The position numbers were made by a program, and so were the translations under genes. 64,000 nucleotides of DNA from Periweissella fabaria (lineage in GTDB: Bacteria > Bacillota > Bacilli > Lactobacillales > Lactobacillaceae). A model generated the notes under the pieces. It did not search any database. It was not told where the DNA came from and worked only from the letters and a program-made list of their open reading frames with translations. This document shows positions 8,459-16,993 of this stretch, one piece after another (the first letter of the stretch is position 1; every line of letters starts with the position of its first letter). The stretch spans positions 1-64,000 of the forward strand of contig NZ_CAKKNS010000001.1 in the NCBI RefSeq assembly GCF_918814575.1. Reading direction: 5' to 3'.

Positions 8459-9502
8459 ATGAAAGCAGCAGTATGGCACGGTGTTAAAGATGTTCGAGTT
8501 GAAGAAGTAGAATTGAAACCTTTAAAAGATGACGAAGTTGTAGTTCGCGTTGCTTGGGCTGGTATCTGTGGTTCTGACTTACACGAATACTTAGAAGGAC
8601 CAGTATTTATTCCAGTTGAAAAAGCGGAAGAATTAACTGGTGGCCATGCTCCACTTACAATGGGTCACGAATTTTCAGGGGTTATCGATAAAGTTGGTGC
8701 TAATGTAACTGACTGGAAAGTTGGTGATCATGTATCAATCAACCCTACTGTGACACACGAACTTCGCCCTGACGGTGTTGATGTTTATGATGGTTACGCC
8801 TTTATTGGTTTGAGCTGTGATGGGGGCTTTACTTCATTTGCGAACGTTCCTGCTAAAAACTTGCTTCACTTACCAAAAGATTTCCCATTGGACTTAGCTG
8901 CTACTATTGAACCAACAGCCGTTGCCGTTCAAGCAGTTAAAGAAGGTGATTTGAAGTTTGGTGAAACTGTTGCAATCTTTGGGGCTGGTCCTATCGGGGT
9001 ATTAGTTGCGGCAGCGGCCAAAGCAGCTGGTGCAACTAAGATTATTGCGGTTGATTTATCTGAAGTTCGGTTACAAAAAGCGCTTGAAATGGGTGCTACT
9101 GATGTGATCAACCCAGCTGAAGTTAACGCAGTTGAAAAGATTAAAGAACTTGTACCTGGTGGAGTTGATGTTTCATTTGAAGTTGCCGGTGTGCAACCAA
9201 CATTTGAACAAGCCATCGACGCTACTAAGGCTCGTGGTAACATGGTTATCGTTTCAATCTTTGCCCGTCCAATTCAATTTGACCCAATGCAATTGATGAA
9301 TGCCGGTGTAAAACTTACAACTACCATTGCTTACTCTAAGAAGACTTTCCAACAAACAGTTGACTTAGTAACTAGTGGCCAAATCGACGTTAAACCAGTT
9401 ATCACTAAGAAAATTGAACTTGATCAAATCGTTACTGATGGTTTTGATGCACTTGTAGCTGATAAGTCACAAGCTAAGATCTTGGTTGATTTTACTAAAT
9501 AA
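8459..9502 (+). CDS. 2,3-butanediol dehydrogenase, zinc-type medium-chain dehydrogenase
   Basis: 347 residues. The catalytic-zinc motifs CGSDLHEY and GHEFSGVI are present, as is the NAD-binding GAGPIGVL (about residue 176). It should reduce acetoin to 2,3-butanediol with NADH in the cytoplasm, regenerating NAD+. The four-cysteine structural-zinc lobe of classical alcohol dehydrogenases is replaced by a stretch without cysteines (NPTVTHELRPDGVDVYDG), as I recall for related lactic acid bacterial enzymes. Codon use is strongly biased, suggesting high expression. It is a single-gene unit. Confidence 0.85.
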   Translation: MKAAVWHGVKDVRVEEVELKPLKDDEVVVRVAWAGICGSDLHEYLEGPVFIPVEKAEELTGGHAPLTMGHEFSGVIDKVGANVTDWKVGDHVSINPTVTHELRPDGVDVYDGYAFIGLSCDGGFTSFANVPAKNLLHLPKDFPLDLAATIEPTAVAVQAVKEGDLKFGETVAIFGAGPIGVLVAAAAKAAGATKIIAVDLSEVRLQKALEMGATDVINPAEVNAVEKIKELVPGGVDVSFEVAGVQPTFEQAIDATKARGNMVIVSIFARPIQFDPMQLMNAGVKLTTTIAYSKKTFQQTVDLVTSGQIDVKPVITKKIELDQIVTDGFDALVADKSQAKILVDFTK

Positions 9503-9555
9503 TTTAGGCAAATATTGAGCTTTGATAGACGTCGAGCAATATTGAAAAATACACT

Positions 9556-9597
9556 AAAAAGCCTCCTTGAAGAATTTTTCTTCGAGGAGGCTTTTGT
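9556..9597 (+). terminator. Terminator shared by bdh and the convergent SPFH gene
   Basis: AAAAAGCCTCCTTGAAGAA and TTCTTCGAGGAGGCTTTT form a long stem with T/A flanks on both sides. Confidence 0.92.
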
Positions 9598-9640
9598 CGT
9601 ATTTTAGCGCCGCTAGAACGTATTTAGTAGCACTGGGACT

Positions 9641-10462
9641 TTATTTTTCAGTCGTTTGTTTAAACATTTTAGCTAAGGGTGCGATTTGACCGAATTTGGC
9701 GGCATCATCGGTTGGTGCGACAATCAAGTTAGCATCTGATTTCGCTAATTCTTGGAAAGCTTGAATGGATTGGTTTTGGAAGAAGTTGTTATCAACTTGG
9801 GCAATCGCAGCAGAAATTGTTGCAATCCGGGCTGCTTCGGCGGCCGCCTTAATGCGAATTGATTCTGCTTCAGCTTTAGCAGTATTAACCATTGCTTCAT
9901 TTTGCGCCTTATTGGATAACTCAATTGATTTGGCATTCCCTTGAGCTTGCGAAATCGTGGCAACTCGTTTTCGGTCCGCTTCAAGTTGTGTATCCATGGC
10001 AGCTTGAATTGATGGTGAAGGTTTCAATTCATCAATATTTAACCGGTCAACATTAATTCCGTAAATACTAGTTAAATCACCAATGGCTTCACTTAATTCA
10101 CGGTTAATTTGCGCCGTTGATCCTAACGCATCGTTTAAGTCCATGCGACCAATAATATCTCGTAAGTGACCACGAACTAATTGGGCCATTGATTCGACAG
10201 AGTCGGTATTTTCGTATTGAAATTTAACAGCGTCGGTAACGTGGTAATTCAAGGTAACACTGGCTGAAATTTCAGCATTATCTTTGGTAATAACTGAATA
10301 ATCAGGTAAGCGAACAGGCCGCATTGCGAGACTGACAGACCGGATATGTTGAACAAAGGGTACATAAAAATGTAAACCAGGATTAACACTACTGCGGTAT
10401 TTTCCAAGGGTTTCAACTAAACCTTGGCAATTTTGTGAGATGATTTTGATTCCAAATGGCAT
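9641..10462 (-). CDS. SPFH/band 7 domain protein (stomatin/prohibitin family)
   Basis: 273 residues. The SPFH core (about 5-165) includes GKYRSSVNPGLHFYVPF, DNAEISASVTLNYHV and MDLNDALGSTAQINRELSEAI. An Ala/Glu-rich coiled coil follows (about 170-215). Unlike many stomatins it lacks an N-terminal transmembrane helix, so it is probably cytoplasmic or peripherally membrane-bound. Family members organise membrane microdomains or scaffold proteases. It lies 12 bases after the ribbon-helix-helix gene and is probably cotranscribed and controlled by the operator at 10841-10879. Confidence 0.85.
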   Translation of the reverse strand: MPFGIKIISQNCQGLVETLGKYRSSVNPGLHFYVPFVQHIRSVSLAMRPVRLPDYSVITKDNAEISASVTLNYHVTDAVKFQYENTDSVESMAQLVRGHLRDIIGRMDLNDALGSTAQINRELSEAIGDLTSIYGINVDRLNIDELKPSPSIQAAMDTQLEADRKRVATISQAQGNAKSIELSNKAQNEAMVNTAKAEAESIRIKAAAEAARIATISAAIAQVDNNFFQNQSIQAFQELAKSDANLIVAPTDDAAKFGQIAPLAKMFKQTTEK

Positions 10463-10474
10463 AATGATACACTC

Positions 10475-10816
10475 CTATTCGTTTGCTGTAAGTGACAAAT
10501 CAGTGAGAATTAAAACATTATCTTGAACATTGCTAATGAGATATTGGTGCGTTGAATCAGCTTGTGGATTGTTAATAATCACAAAACGATAATAGATGCC
10601 CTTAACTTCGATTAATTTCTGTTCAGGCGTTAATTTACTACCATCAATGGTGAGACCAACAAACCGGCGTTGTTCTAAGGAACCTTCGCGTTCGATTGAT
10701 TGTGAAAGTAACGTGACAATACTACTATTAACGCTTAGATGTTGACGTTCAGCATAGGCTTCAATCTGTGTGTATAAATCTTGATCAAGGCGCAATGGAA
10801 ATTGTTTTTTGGCCAT
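10475..10816 (-). CDS. Ribbon-helix-helix (Arc-like) DNA-binding protein
   Basis: 113 residues. The N-terminal segment KQFPLRLDQDLYTQIEAYAERQHLSVNSSIVTLLSQSI (about 4-41) fits the Arc/MetJ fold: a beta strand with alternating basic residues, then two helices. The C-terminal part (about 50-113) is predicted beta-rich and unassigned. It is first in a two-gene operon with the SPFH gene. The phased repeats and the 24-bp palindrome directly upstream of its start suggest autorepression. Confidence 0.75.
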   Translation of the reverse strand: MAKKQFPLRLDQDLYTQIEAYAERQHLSVNSSIVTLLSQSIEREGSLEQRRFVGLTIDGSKLTPEQKLIEVKGIYYRFVIINNPQADSTHQYLISNVQDNVLILTDLSLTANE

Positions 10817-10840
10817 AGCAGTCGTCCTTTCATATAAAAA

Positions 10841-10879
10841 TGATATTAATTTGATATCAAAGTGATATCACTTTGATAA
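10841..10879 (-). promoter_or_regulatory. Probable ribbon-helix-helix operator: four TGATA repeats at 11-bp phase
   Basis: TGATAT starts at 10841, 10852 and 10863, and TGATAA at 10874, each 11 bp apart, about one helical turn. Within this, 10855-10878 is a perfect 24-bp palindrome. It lies 25-63 bases upstream of the ribbon-helix-helix gene start. Eleven-bp spaced half-sites are what Arc-type dimers bind side by side. Confidence 0.7.
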
Positions 10880-10931
10880 AGGTATCGTACTATTTAATTC
10901 ATTAAAAGTAAAGCCATTAGGTAAAATAAAA

Positions 10932-10962
10932 AAAAACTTGATGAAAGTCATCAAGTTTTTTA
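10932..10962 (-). terminator. Terminator after the aminotransferase
   Basis: AAAACTTGATGA and TCATCAAGTTTT pair around a short loop. On the minus strand it follows the stop at 10969 within a few bases and ends in a T run. Confidence 0.88.
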
Positions 10963-10968
10963 AATAAG

Positions 10969-12180
10969 TTAGTTTTCAGCTAAATATGCTTTGAAATAGG
11001 TCGCTAACTGCTTAATCCCAGGTTCAATTTTTTCTAGTGGAACGTTAGAGTAGTTTAAGCGCGCGCAATTAGTTACCTTGGTAACAGCATATTGTGGTTC
11101 ACTAGGAACAAATACGATATGGGCTTCTGGTAATAAGACATCGTGCATGAATTTATTAAGATCAAGATTAGTTGGGCCAGTCAACCATAGGAAGAAACCA
11201 CCTTCAGGCTCGGTGAAAGTGATTTCAGCTGGCATATATTTACGTAATGCACTAACCATTGCATGACATTTTTCGGTGTAGACGGGTTTCATCTTGTTGA
11301 TGTGTGCATCTAAATCGTGTTCTGTTAGATAATCTGCTAAAGCTTCCATGGTCATATTAGGTGATTGAACATCGTTAGCAGATTTTAAGCCGGCTAATTC
11401 ACTAAGCATTTCCCGGTCAGCGACAAGGTAACCAATGCGCAAACCAGGCGATAAGATTTTTGAGAAACTTGAAACAAATAAAACACGATGATCAGTATCA
11501 AAGCTCTGGATGGTTGGTAATTCCTCACCACGATAACGTAAATCACGATAAGGGGAGTCTTCTAGAATGTAGAAGTCGTATTCAACTGCTAATTGTGCTA
11601 ACCGTTGTCGTTTGGCTGTGCTTAAGGTAATTCCAGTTGGGTTTTGGAAATCAGGAATCGTATATAGTAGCTTAATTCGATTAGCACCACGGTTAGCCTT
11701 TAAGTCGGCTTCTAACTTGTTAATATCAAGGCCATCAGCTTCCATTGGGATTTCATAATAAGTTGGTGCATAACTTTCAAACGCAGAAATAGCACCGACA
11801 TATGTGGGACCTTCCAGTGCCACTCCATCGCCAGGATTAATAAATAAACGGGTAATTAAGTCGATTGCTTGTTGGCCACCTTGTGTAATGAGTAAATCAT
11901 CTGCAACTACTGGAACGCCTGCTCGTTGGCTATGCCGTTGTGCTAAAATAGTACGCAAGGCTAAAGGACCTTTGGCATCAGTATATTGAAAAATACCGGG
12001 GGTGTTGGCGTTGATTGCCCGGGCAAATGCAGCGGTAATATCGGCGCTTGGGAACAATTGTTGATCGGGATAACCACCAGCAAAAGAAGTATTTGCCGGA
12101 TTTGAACTTTCGATAAATAATTCTGCCAATACTGAGCTATCGTAATTAATAACTCGGTCGGCAAAGTTTTGATTTTTCAT
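10969..12180 (-). CDS. PLP-dependent class I/II aminotransferase (2-aminoadipate/MocR-domain type)
   Basis: 403 residues with a fold-type I aminotransferase domain and no GntR domain. Visible features are GGQQAIDLI (PLP phosphate region), PDFQNPTG, EDSPYRDLRY, and SSFSKILSPGLRIGY with the Schiff-base lysine in SFSK (about residue 237). It most resembles broad-specificity aromatic/2-aminoadipate aminotransferases; the actual amino acid is not determined by sequence. It is a single-gene unit, divergent from xerC. Confidence 0.87.
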   Translation of the reverse strand: MKNQNFADRVINYDSSVLAELFIESSNPANTSFAGGYPDQQLFPSADITAAFARAINANTPGIFQYTDAKGPLALRTILAQRHSQRAGVPVVADDLLITQGGQQAIDLITRLFINPGDGVALEGPTYVGAISAFESYAPTYYEIPMEADGLDINKLEADLKANRGANRIKLLYTIPDFQNPTGITLSTAKRQRLAQLAVEYDFYILEDSPYRDLRYRGEELPTIQSFDTDHRVLFVSSFSKILSPGLRIGYLVADREMLSELAGLKSANDVQSPNMTMEALADYLTEHDLDAHINKMKPVYTEKCHAMVSALRKYMPAEITFTEPEGGFFLWLTGPTNLDLNKFMHDVLLPEAHIVFVPSEPQYAVTKVTNCARLNYSNVPLEKIEPGIKQLATYFKAYLAEN

Positions 12181-12318
12181 AAATGGCCTCGCTATTTTAT
12201 AATATTGACTTTAAACATTTTTTGATTTTATTAAGTTAAAAAATGATTAGAATGCAGACTACTTTAATTGTAGCCTATCAACTCAAAAGAATACAACTAA
12301 TTTTTCTGGCACTAATGA

Positions 12319-13239
12319 ATGGGATGGAAGATGTTAAACGAAATTAAATTATTTTTAAAATACTTAGCAGTTGAACGCCGGTTTTCACCGGAAACGTTAA
12401 AAGCATATCAACAAGATTTGAAGCTGTTTGCGCAATTTTGTTACAGCGAACTTGGACCGACAACATGGCTAGATGTCGATGCTAATTTGATTCGTGCTTG
12501 GTTAAGTCAACTGTATGACCAAAAATTGGCACCAACTACAATTAATCGCAAGTTAAGTTCATTACGTTCATTTTATCAATTTTTAATTAATAATCAGTTA
12601 GCAAGTCAAAATCCGTTTGCAGATGTTCAAGTTAAACAACAGCCCCAACATTTACCTCATTATTTTCGTGAGCCGGAACTCGCAACGTTATTTAAGACGG
12701 TAAATGAACAAAAATCACCATTAAAAGAGCGGAATGTTGCATTACTCGAGCTCTTGTATGGGACGGGAATGCGGGTATCGGAAGTTGCTAATTTAACTTT
12801 AAAGCAAGTTGATTTTAGTCGTGAGATGATTCATGTGTATGGGAAAGGGGGCAAAGAACGCTTTGTACCATTAGGGTCGTATGCTAAAAAAGCTTTACTA
12901 ACATATATTAATGGATTGCGGGAAACATTGATGCAGCAACATCAAGAAACGCATGACGTGGTGTTTGTTAATCGTCTAGGGGCGCCAATCTCTAGTGCTG
13001 GAATTGAATATGTTCTCAAGCAAGTTATGAAGGCTACGGGATTAGGTAATGAAATGCATCCCCATATGTTTCGGCATACGTATGCAACGGACTTATTAAA
13101 TAATGGCGCTGATTTACGGAGTGTTCAAGAGCTTCTGGGACATGCGAACTTAAGTACGACTCAGATTTACACCCATATTAGTCGGGAACAACTGCAAGCT
13201 GATTACCGCAAATATTTTCCACGTGCTAGTCATGAATAA
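12319..13239 (+). CDS. xerC: Tyrosine recombinase XerC/XerD
   Basis: 306 residues (302 if the start is the ATG at 12331, which is as likely; neither has a strong RBS). The N-terminal SAM-like core-binding domain spans about 5-95. The catalytic domain has all six family residues: R in GTGMRVSEV, K in GKGGKERFVP, HxxR in HMFRHTYAT, H in LLGHANL and the nucleophile in TQIYTH. It resolves chromosome dimers at dif. It is followed by the LacX-like gene, and no hslV or hslU lies beside it. Confidence 0.92.
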   Translation: MGWKMLNEIKLFLKYLAVERRFSPETLKAYQQDLKLFAQFCYSELGPTTWLDVDANLIRAWLSQLYDQKLAPTTINRKLSSLRSFYQFLINNQLASQNPFADVQVKQQPQHLPHYFREPELATLFKTVNEQKSPLKERNVALLELLYGTGMRVSEVANLTLKQVDFSREMIHVYGKGGKERFVPLGSYAKKALLTYINGLRETLMQQHQETHDVVFVNRLGAPISSAGIEYVLKQVMKATGLGNEMHPHMFRHTYATDLLNNGADLRSVQELLGHANLSTTQIYTHISREQLQADYRKYFPRASHE

Positions 13240-13328
13240 GAGTGTTAATTTTTTTAAATCAAACGGGAAATAAGATGATTTTGTGATAGAATTAGTACTG
13301 AAAATTAAACTAATGAGAGTAGGAACGG

Positions 13329-14213
13329 ATGATGACAGTACGTATTGAAAACGATAATCTAATTGTTGAAATTCATGAACATGGAGCCGAATTGCAAAGT
13401 GTTCGTCGAAAGGATAGTGAATTAGAATATCTTTGGCAGGCGGATCCAAAATATTGGAATCGACATTCTCCGGTCCTATTCCCAATTGTTGGTCGTTTAA
13501 AAAATAATCAATTCGATTATGAAGGGCATACTTACTACTTGAGTCAACATGGTTTTGCCCGCGATTTGAACTTTATTGTGATTGAACAAAGCGCTACCCA
13601 TGCTGTCTTTGAACTACGTGATTCGCCGCTAACGAAGAATTTATATCCATTTAGCTTTCACTTCCAAATTCGTTACACCTTAACGACTAATGATACCGTT
13701 AAAATTGAATACTTCGTTCATAATCCTGGTGAAACGCCTATTTATTTCCAAGTTGGCGGCCACCCTGCGTTTAATGTGCCATTGGAGGTAAATCATAAAT
13801 TTACTGATTATTACGTTAATGTTGATCCAGTAAAAGAATATGATCGTGTAAAATTAATTGGGCCATATTCTGATCCAGAACATATGGGGACTTTTAATCC
13901 TCGAATTCCACTTCGTTTACGTTATGATGACTATAAAGAAGATGCCATTATTTTATCGCTAGAAAAACAACAAACATCATTGATTTTGGCACGCTTGGAT
14001 GCCTCACATGGGGTAACAATGAACTTAAAGGATGCTAATTACGTTGGCATTTGGTCACCATATGGTAAAGATGCCCCATTTGTATGTCTTGAACCATGGT
14101 GGGGTATTGCGGATACAATTGATGCCGATGGGGACATTACGCACAAATTTGCTATCAATAAATTAGCTGGCCAAAAAGATTTTTCGGCAAATTGGAGTTT
14201 GACATTCTTTTAA
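13329..14213 (+). CDS. Aldose 1-epimerase family protein (LacX-like)
   Basis: 294 residues. The galactose-mutarotase-like beta-sandwich is indicated by RHSPVLFPIVGRL, GFARDLNF, GGHPAFNVP (conserved His) and CLEPWWGIAD (catalytic Glu region). It probably interconverts anomers of hexose or a phosphorylated hexose; the substrate is unknown. Two adjacent ATGs at 13329 and 13332 are possible starts after RBS GAGAGTAGG. In many lactobacilli this gene follows hslU; here it follows xerC directly (from memory of the locus). Confidence 0.85.
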   Translation: MMTVRIENDNLIVEIHEHGAELQSVRRKDSELEYLWQADPKYWNRHSPVLFPIVGRLKNNQFDYEGHTYYLSQHGFARDLNFIVIEQSATHAVFELRDSPLTKNLYPFSFHFQIRYTLTTNDTVKIEYFVHNPGETPIYFQVGGHPAFNVPLEVNHKFTDYYVNVDPVKEYDRVKLIGPYSDPEHMGTFNPRIPLRLRYDDYKEDAIILSLEKQQTSLILARLDASHGVTMNLKDANYVGIWSPYGKDAPFVCLEPWWGIADTIDADGDITHKFAINKLAGQKDFSANWSLTFF

Positions 14214-14294
14214 AAAAATTAAAGAATATCGCCTCAAAGAGTTGTTAATATGCTATACTAATCCAGTTAATTTTTTGAAAGTTGGTATATTACT

Positions 14295-14906
14295 TTGGAA
14301 TTAGTAATTTTATGTATCGTTAGTTACTTTATTGGCTCGTTGCCGTTTGGTTTCTGGATTGGGAAGGTTTTTTATGGCCGTGATATTCGGACTGAAGGCT
14401 CTGGTAACATTGGGACAACGAATACATTACGAGTACTCGGGCCAGTTGCTGGGGTAGCGGTATTGTTACTTGATTTATTCAAGGGAACATTAGCTGGGGC
14501 GTTACCAGTGTTAGTTGGTATGCATCACATCAATCCGTTTATTACTGGTTTTTTTGCTATCATTGGCCATACGTTTAGTATCTGGTTAAAGTTCAAAGGT
14601 GGTAAAGCCGTGGCAACTTCAGCTGGAGTATTGATTGCATATAACCCGTTTTTCTTTGCTGTCGCAGTAGTTACATTAATTGTGATGTTGTTGCTATTTA
14701 GTATGATGAGTTTAGGCTCAATTATGGGCTTTATTATGGTCACAACGGCCGCCGCAATTGCGCACGATTGGGTGTTAACGGCAATCGCTGGGGCGTTAAC
14801 GATTTTTGTTATTTATCGCCACCGTGAAAATATTAAGCGTATTTTTCAAGGTAAAGAGAGTTTAATGCACTTTGGGTTATATTATTGGCTCACTAAAAAT
14901 AAATAA
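14295..14906 (+). CDS. plsY: Glycerol-3-phosphate acyltransferase PlsY
   Basis: 203 residues, five hydrophobic segments and the three PlsY loop motifs: EGSGNIGTTNTLR, GHTFSIWLKFKGGKAVAT and HRENIKR near the C-terminus. It acylates glycerol-3-phosphate with acyl-phosphate to form lysophosphatidate at the cytoplasmic membrane, the first step of phospholipid synthesis. The start is a TTG; no ATG lies close upstream in frame. A -10-like TATACT at about 14254-14259 suggests its own promoter. Confidence 0.93.
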   Translation: MELVILCIVSYFIGSLPFGFWIGKVFYGRDIRTEGSGNIGTTNTLRVLGPVAGVAVLLLDLFKGTLAGALPVLVGMHHINPFITGFFAIIGHTFSIWLKFKGGKAVATSAGVLIAYNPFFFAVAVVTLIVMLLLFSMMSLGSIMGFIMVTTAAAIAHDWVLTAIAGALTIFVIYRHRENIKRIFQGKESLMHFGLYYWLTKNK

Positions 14907-14914
14907 TTAGAATT

Positions 14915-14958
14915 AAAAAAGGGTTGGTTTGGAATTAATTTCAAACCAACCCTTTTTG
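14915..14958 (+). terminator. Terminator after plsY
   Basis: AAAAGGGTTGGTTTGGAA and TTTCAAACCAACCCTTTTT form a long stem followed by T residues. Confidence 0.93.
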
Positions 14959-15067
14959 CGCGGAGTCGTTTTAGTTATTCAAAAACTATAATTATATTAT
15001 ACTAAGGTTATCTAGAATATGGAGGTTAACACATCGGTAATAGTGTAACAGGTATCGTTTAGCCAAA

Positions 15068-15098
15068 ATAAAAACCATCCCAAGTGGAATGGTTTATA
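15068..15098 (-). terminator. Terminator after def (minus strand)
   Basis: AAACCATCCCA and TGGAATGGTTT pair with one mismatch. On the minus strand it follows the def stop and ends in T-rich sequence. Confidence 0.75.
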
Positions 15099-15102
15099 AC
15101 GC

Positions 15103-15663
15103 TTATTTGATGTATTTAGTATCTGGGTTTTCATCCCAAGGGTTAGTTTTGTTGATGTGATCGTAGTATAAAACCCCGTGTAAGTGATCGATTTCGTGTT
15201 GGAACACAATCGCTGGATAGTCTTTGAGGCGAATTTTAACTGTTTCACCGGCAAGATTTTGGTAACGGACAGTAATCCGATCATGGCGAGGGACAAAACC
15301 TGGAACGTCTTCATCAACTGAAAGACAGCCTTCTCCCATATCAAGCGCACCGTCTTGAACTGAGTGCGAAATAATAACGGGGTTTGAAATAACACCCTTA
15401 AAAAGGGGTTCATCATCTTCATATTCACCAGGTACTAAAATGGCAGCCATGCGTTTTGAGACACCAACTTGTGGTGCGGCAAGCCCAACTCCGGGACGAA
15501 GTTTGTATTTTTCATTTTCCTTTTCATCTTGACTGATTACTAAGTATTCCATCATATCTGCAGCAAGTTTTTGATCTTCTGCAGATAGGGGGAATGTAAC
15601 ATCAGCGGCCTCTTGACGTAATACAGGATTACCATCGCGAGTGATATCGTTCATTAAATACAT
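15103..15663 (-). CDS. def: Peptide deformylase
   Basis: 186 residues with the three deformylase motifs: [10 protein letters not shown] (about 58-67), EGCLSVDE (about 110-117, metal-binding Cys) and QHEIDHLHG (about 153-161, HExxH metal ligands). It removes the formyl group from nascent proteins at the ribosome exit. The insertion between motifs 1 and 2 and the overall length fit the Gram-positive type 2 enzymes. It stands alone, divergent from pdhA. Confidence 0.95.
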   Translation of the reverse strand: MYLMNDITRDGNPVLRQEAADVTFPLSAEDQKLAADMMEYLVISQDEKENEKYKLRPGVGLAAPQVGVSKRMAAILVPGEYEDDEPLFKGVISNPVIISHSVQDGALDMGEGCLSVDEDVPGFVPRHDRITVRYQNLAGETVKIRLKDYPAIVFQHEIDHLHGVLYYDHINKTNPWDENPDTKYIK

Positions 15664-15760
15664 GTGAAGCCTCCAGAAATTTTAGATATTACTCAATTCT
15701 ACCCTTAAAAAAGAAGGGATGCAAGAATTGAAAAAGTTATGCAAATATTACTATTAATAC

Positions 15761-15789
15761 TTGCATTATAAAAGCGATTATTCTATTAT
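15761..15789 (+). promoter_or_regulatory. Promoter of the pdh operon
   Basis: TTGCAT at 15761-15766, a 17-bp spacer and TATTAT at 15784-15789. The cre at 15801-15814 begins about 11 bases downstream, near the transcription start. Confidence 0.75.
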
Positions 15790-15800
15790 AGTGGTGTAGA

Positions 15801-15814
15801 TGTAACCGCTTACA
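15801..15814 (+). promoter_or_regulatory. cre site (CcpA operator) of the pdh operon
   Basis: TGTAACCGCTTACA matches the cre consensus TGWAANCGNTNWCA at every defined position. Its place just after the promoter predicts carbon catabolite repression by blocking initiation or early elongation. Confidence 0.85.
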
Positions 15815-15878
15815 TTTAACTTGGTACATTTACTTCAAGTTAATTATTTAGATTTTTACAAAAGAAAGGACTTTAACT

Positions 15879-16991
15879 ATGAGTGAAGTGAAGTTTGTGG
15901 ATTTTGTTGCAAAAAAGAATGATTTACAAGAACAAACAGAGCCATTACAAGTTGTCAATGGTAAAGGGGAAATTGTAAACCAAGAAGTTTTCGACAAATA
16001 TAGTGATGAAGACTTAGTTAAATTTATGAAATTGATGGTTTGGGAACGGACCTTGCATCAACGGTCAAATGCATTGACACGTCAAGGACGCCTTGGCTTC
16101 TATGCACCAACTGAAGGACAAGAAGCCAGTGAAATGGGATCAGAATTGGCCTTTAAGGCAAGTGATTTCATGTTACCTGCTTATCGTGATATTCCTCAAT
16201 TGATTCAACACGGTTTACCAATTTGGAAAGCGTTCCTTTGGTCTCGTGGCCACGTCTTAGGAAATGATTATACTGATGAAAATGTCCAAGCACTTTCACC
16301 ACAAATCATTATCGGGGCTCAATACATTGAAACGGCTGGGGTGGCATTAGGTCTTAAGAAAAACAAGACCGAAGACACAGTTGCCTATACTTATACTGGT
16401 GATGGTGGAACTTCGCAAGGGGACTTCTATGAAGGAATTAACTTTGCTGGAGCCTTCCAAGTGCCAGCCGTCTTCTTTGTCCAAAATAATGGTTACGCAA
16501 TTTCTGTACCACGGCATGTCCAAACAGCGGCGGTTACATTAGCCCAAAAAGGGATGGCGGCCGGAATTCCTTACGTCCAAGTCGATGGGATGGACTTCCT
16601 TGCTGTTTATGAAGCGGCCAAAGCTGCTCGTGAATACGCTGCAGCTGGAAATGGTCCGGTATTAATTGAAATTTTAACTTTCCGTTTTGGTCCACACACA
16701 AATGCTGGGGATGACCCTAAGCGTTACCGGACACCGGAAGAAGAAAAACCATGGTTTGATAACGATCCATTGATTCGTTACCGCAAGATTTTAACTGATA
16801 AGGGTCTTTGGTCTGAAGATATTGAATCAGCATATGTTGATGAAGTTAAAGAAGACATTAAAGATGCTGTTAAGAAAGCAGATGAAGCTCCTAAACAAAA
16901 AATTTCAGAATTTTTGGAAAATGTTTTTGAAGTGCCAACTCCAGAAATTGCGGAACAAATTAAAGCGTTTAAGGCAAAGGAGGCTAAGTAA
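15879..16991 (+). CDS. pdhA: Pyruvate dehydrogenase E1 component, alpha subunit
   Basis: 370 residues. The thiamine-diphosphate-binding motif runs from [13 protein letters not shown] to NNGYAIS (about 168-210). [15 protein letters not shown] corresponds to the loop equivalent to the eukaryotic phosphorylation loop. With PdhB it decarboxylates pyruvate and acetylates the E2 lipoyl group. RBS AGAAAGGA at about 15861-15868. It is the first gene of pdhABCD and two bases separate it from pdhB. Confidence 0.95.
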   Translation: MSEVKFVDFVAKKNDLQEQTEPLQVVNGKGEIVNQEVFDKYSDEDLVKFMKLMVWERTLHQRSNALTRQGRLGFYAPTEGQEASEMGSELAFKASDFMLPAYRDIPQLIQHGLPIWKAFLWSRGHVLGNDYTDENVQALSPQIIIGAQYIETAGVALGLKKNKTEDTVAYTYTGDGGTSQGDFYEGINFAGAFQVPAVFFVQNNGYAISVPRHVQTAAVTLAQKGMAAGIPYVQVDGMDFLAVYEAAKAAREYAAAGNGPVLIEILTFRFGPHTNAGDDPKRYRTPEEEKPWFDNDPLIRYRKILTDKGLWSEDIESAYVDEVKEDIKDAVKKADEAPKQKISEFLENVFEVPTPEIAEQIKAFKAKEAK

Positions 16992-16993
16992 TT

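Noticed and set aside
12319-13239. Tyrosine recombinase as a phage or island integrase
   Set aside because: The sequence is XerC/D-like, with housekeeping neighbours and no attachment-site duplication, tRNA junction or phage genes.
15012-15060. GTTAACAC/GTGTAAC inverted repeat downstream of def
   Set aside because: Imperfect and without context; probably chance in AT-rich DNA.
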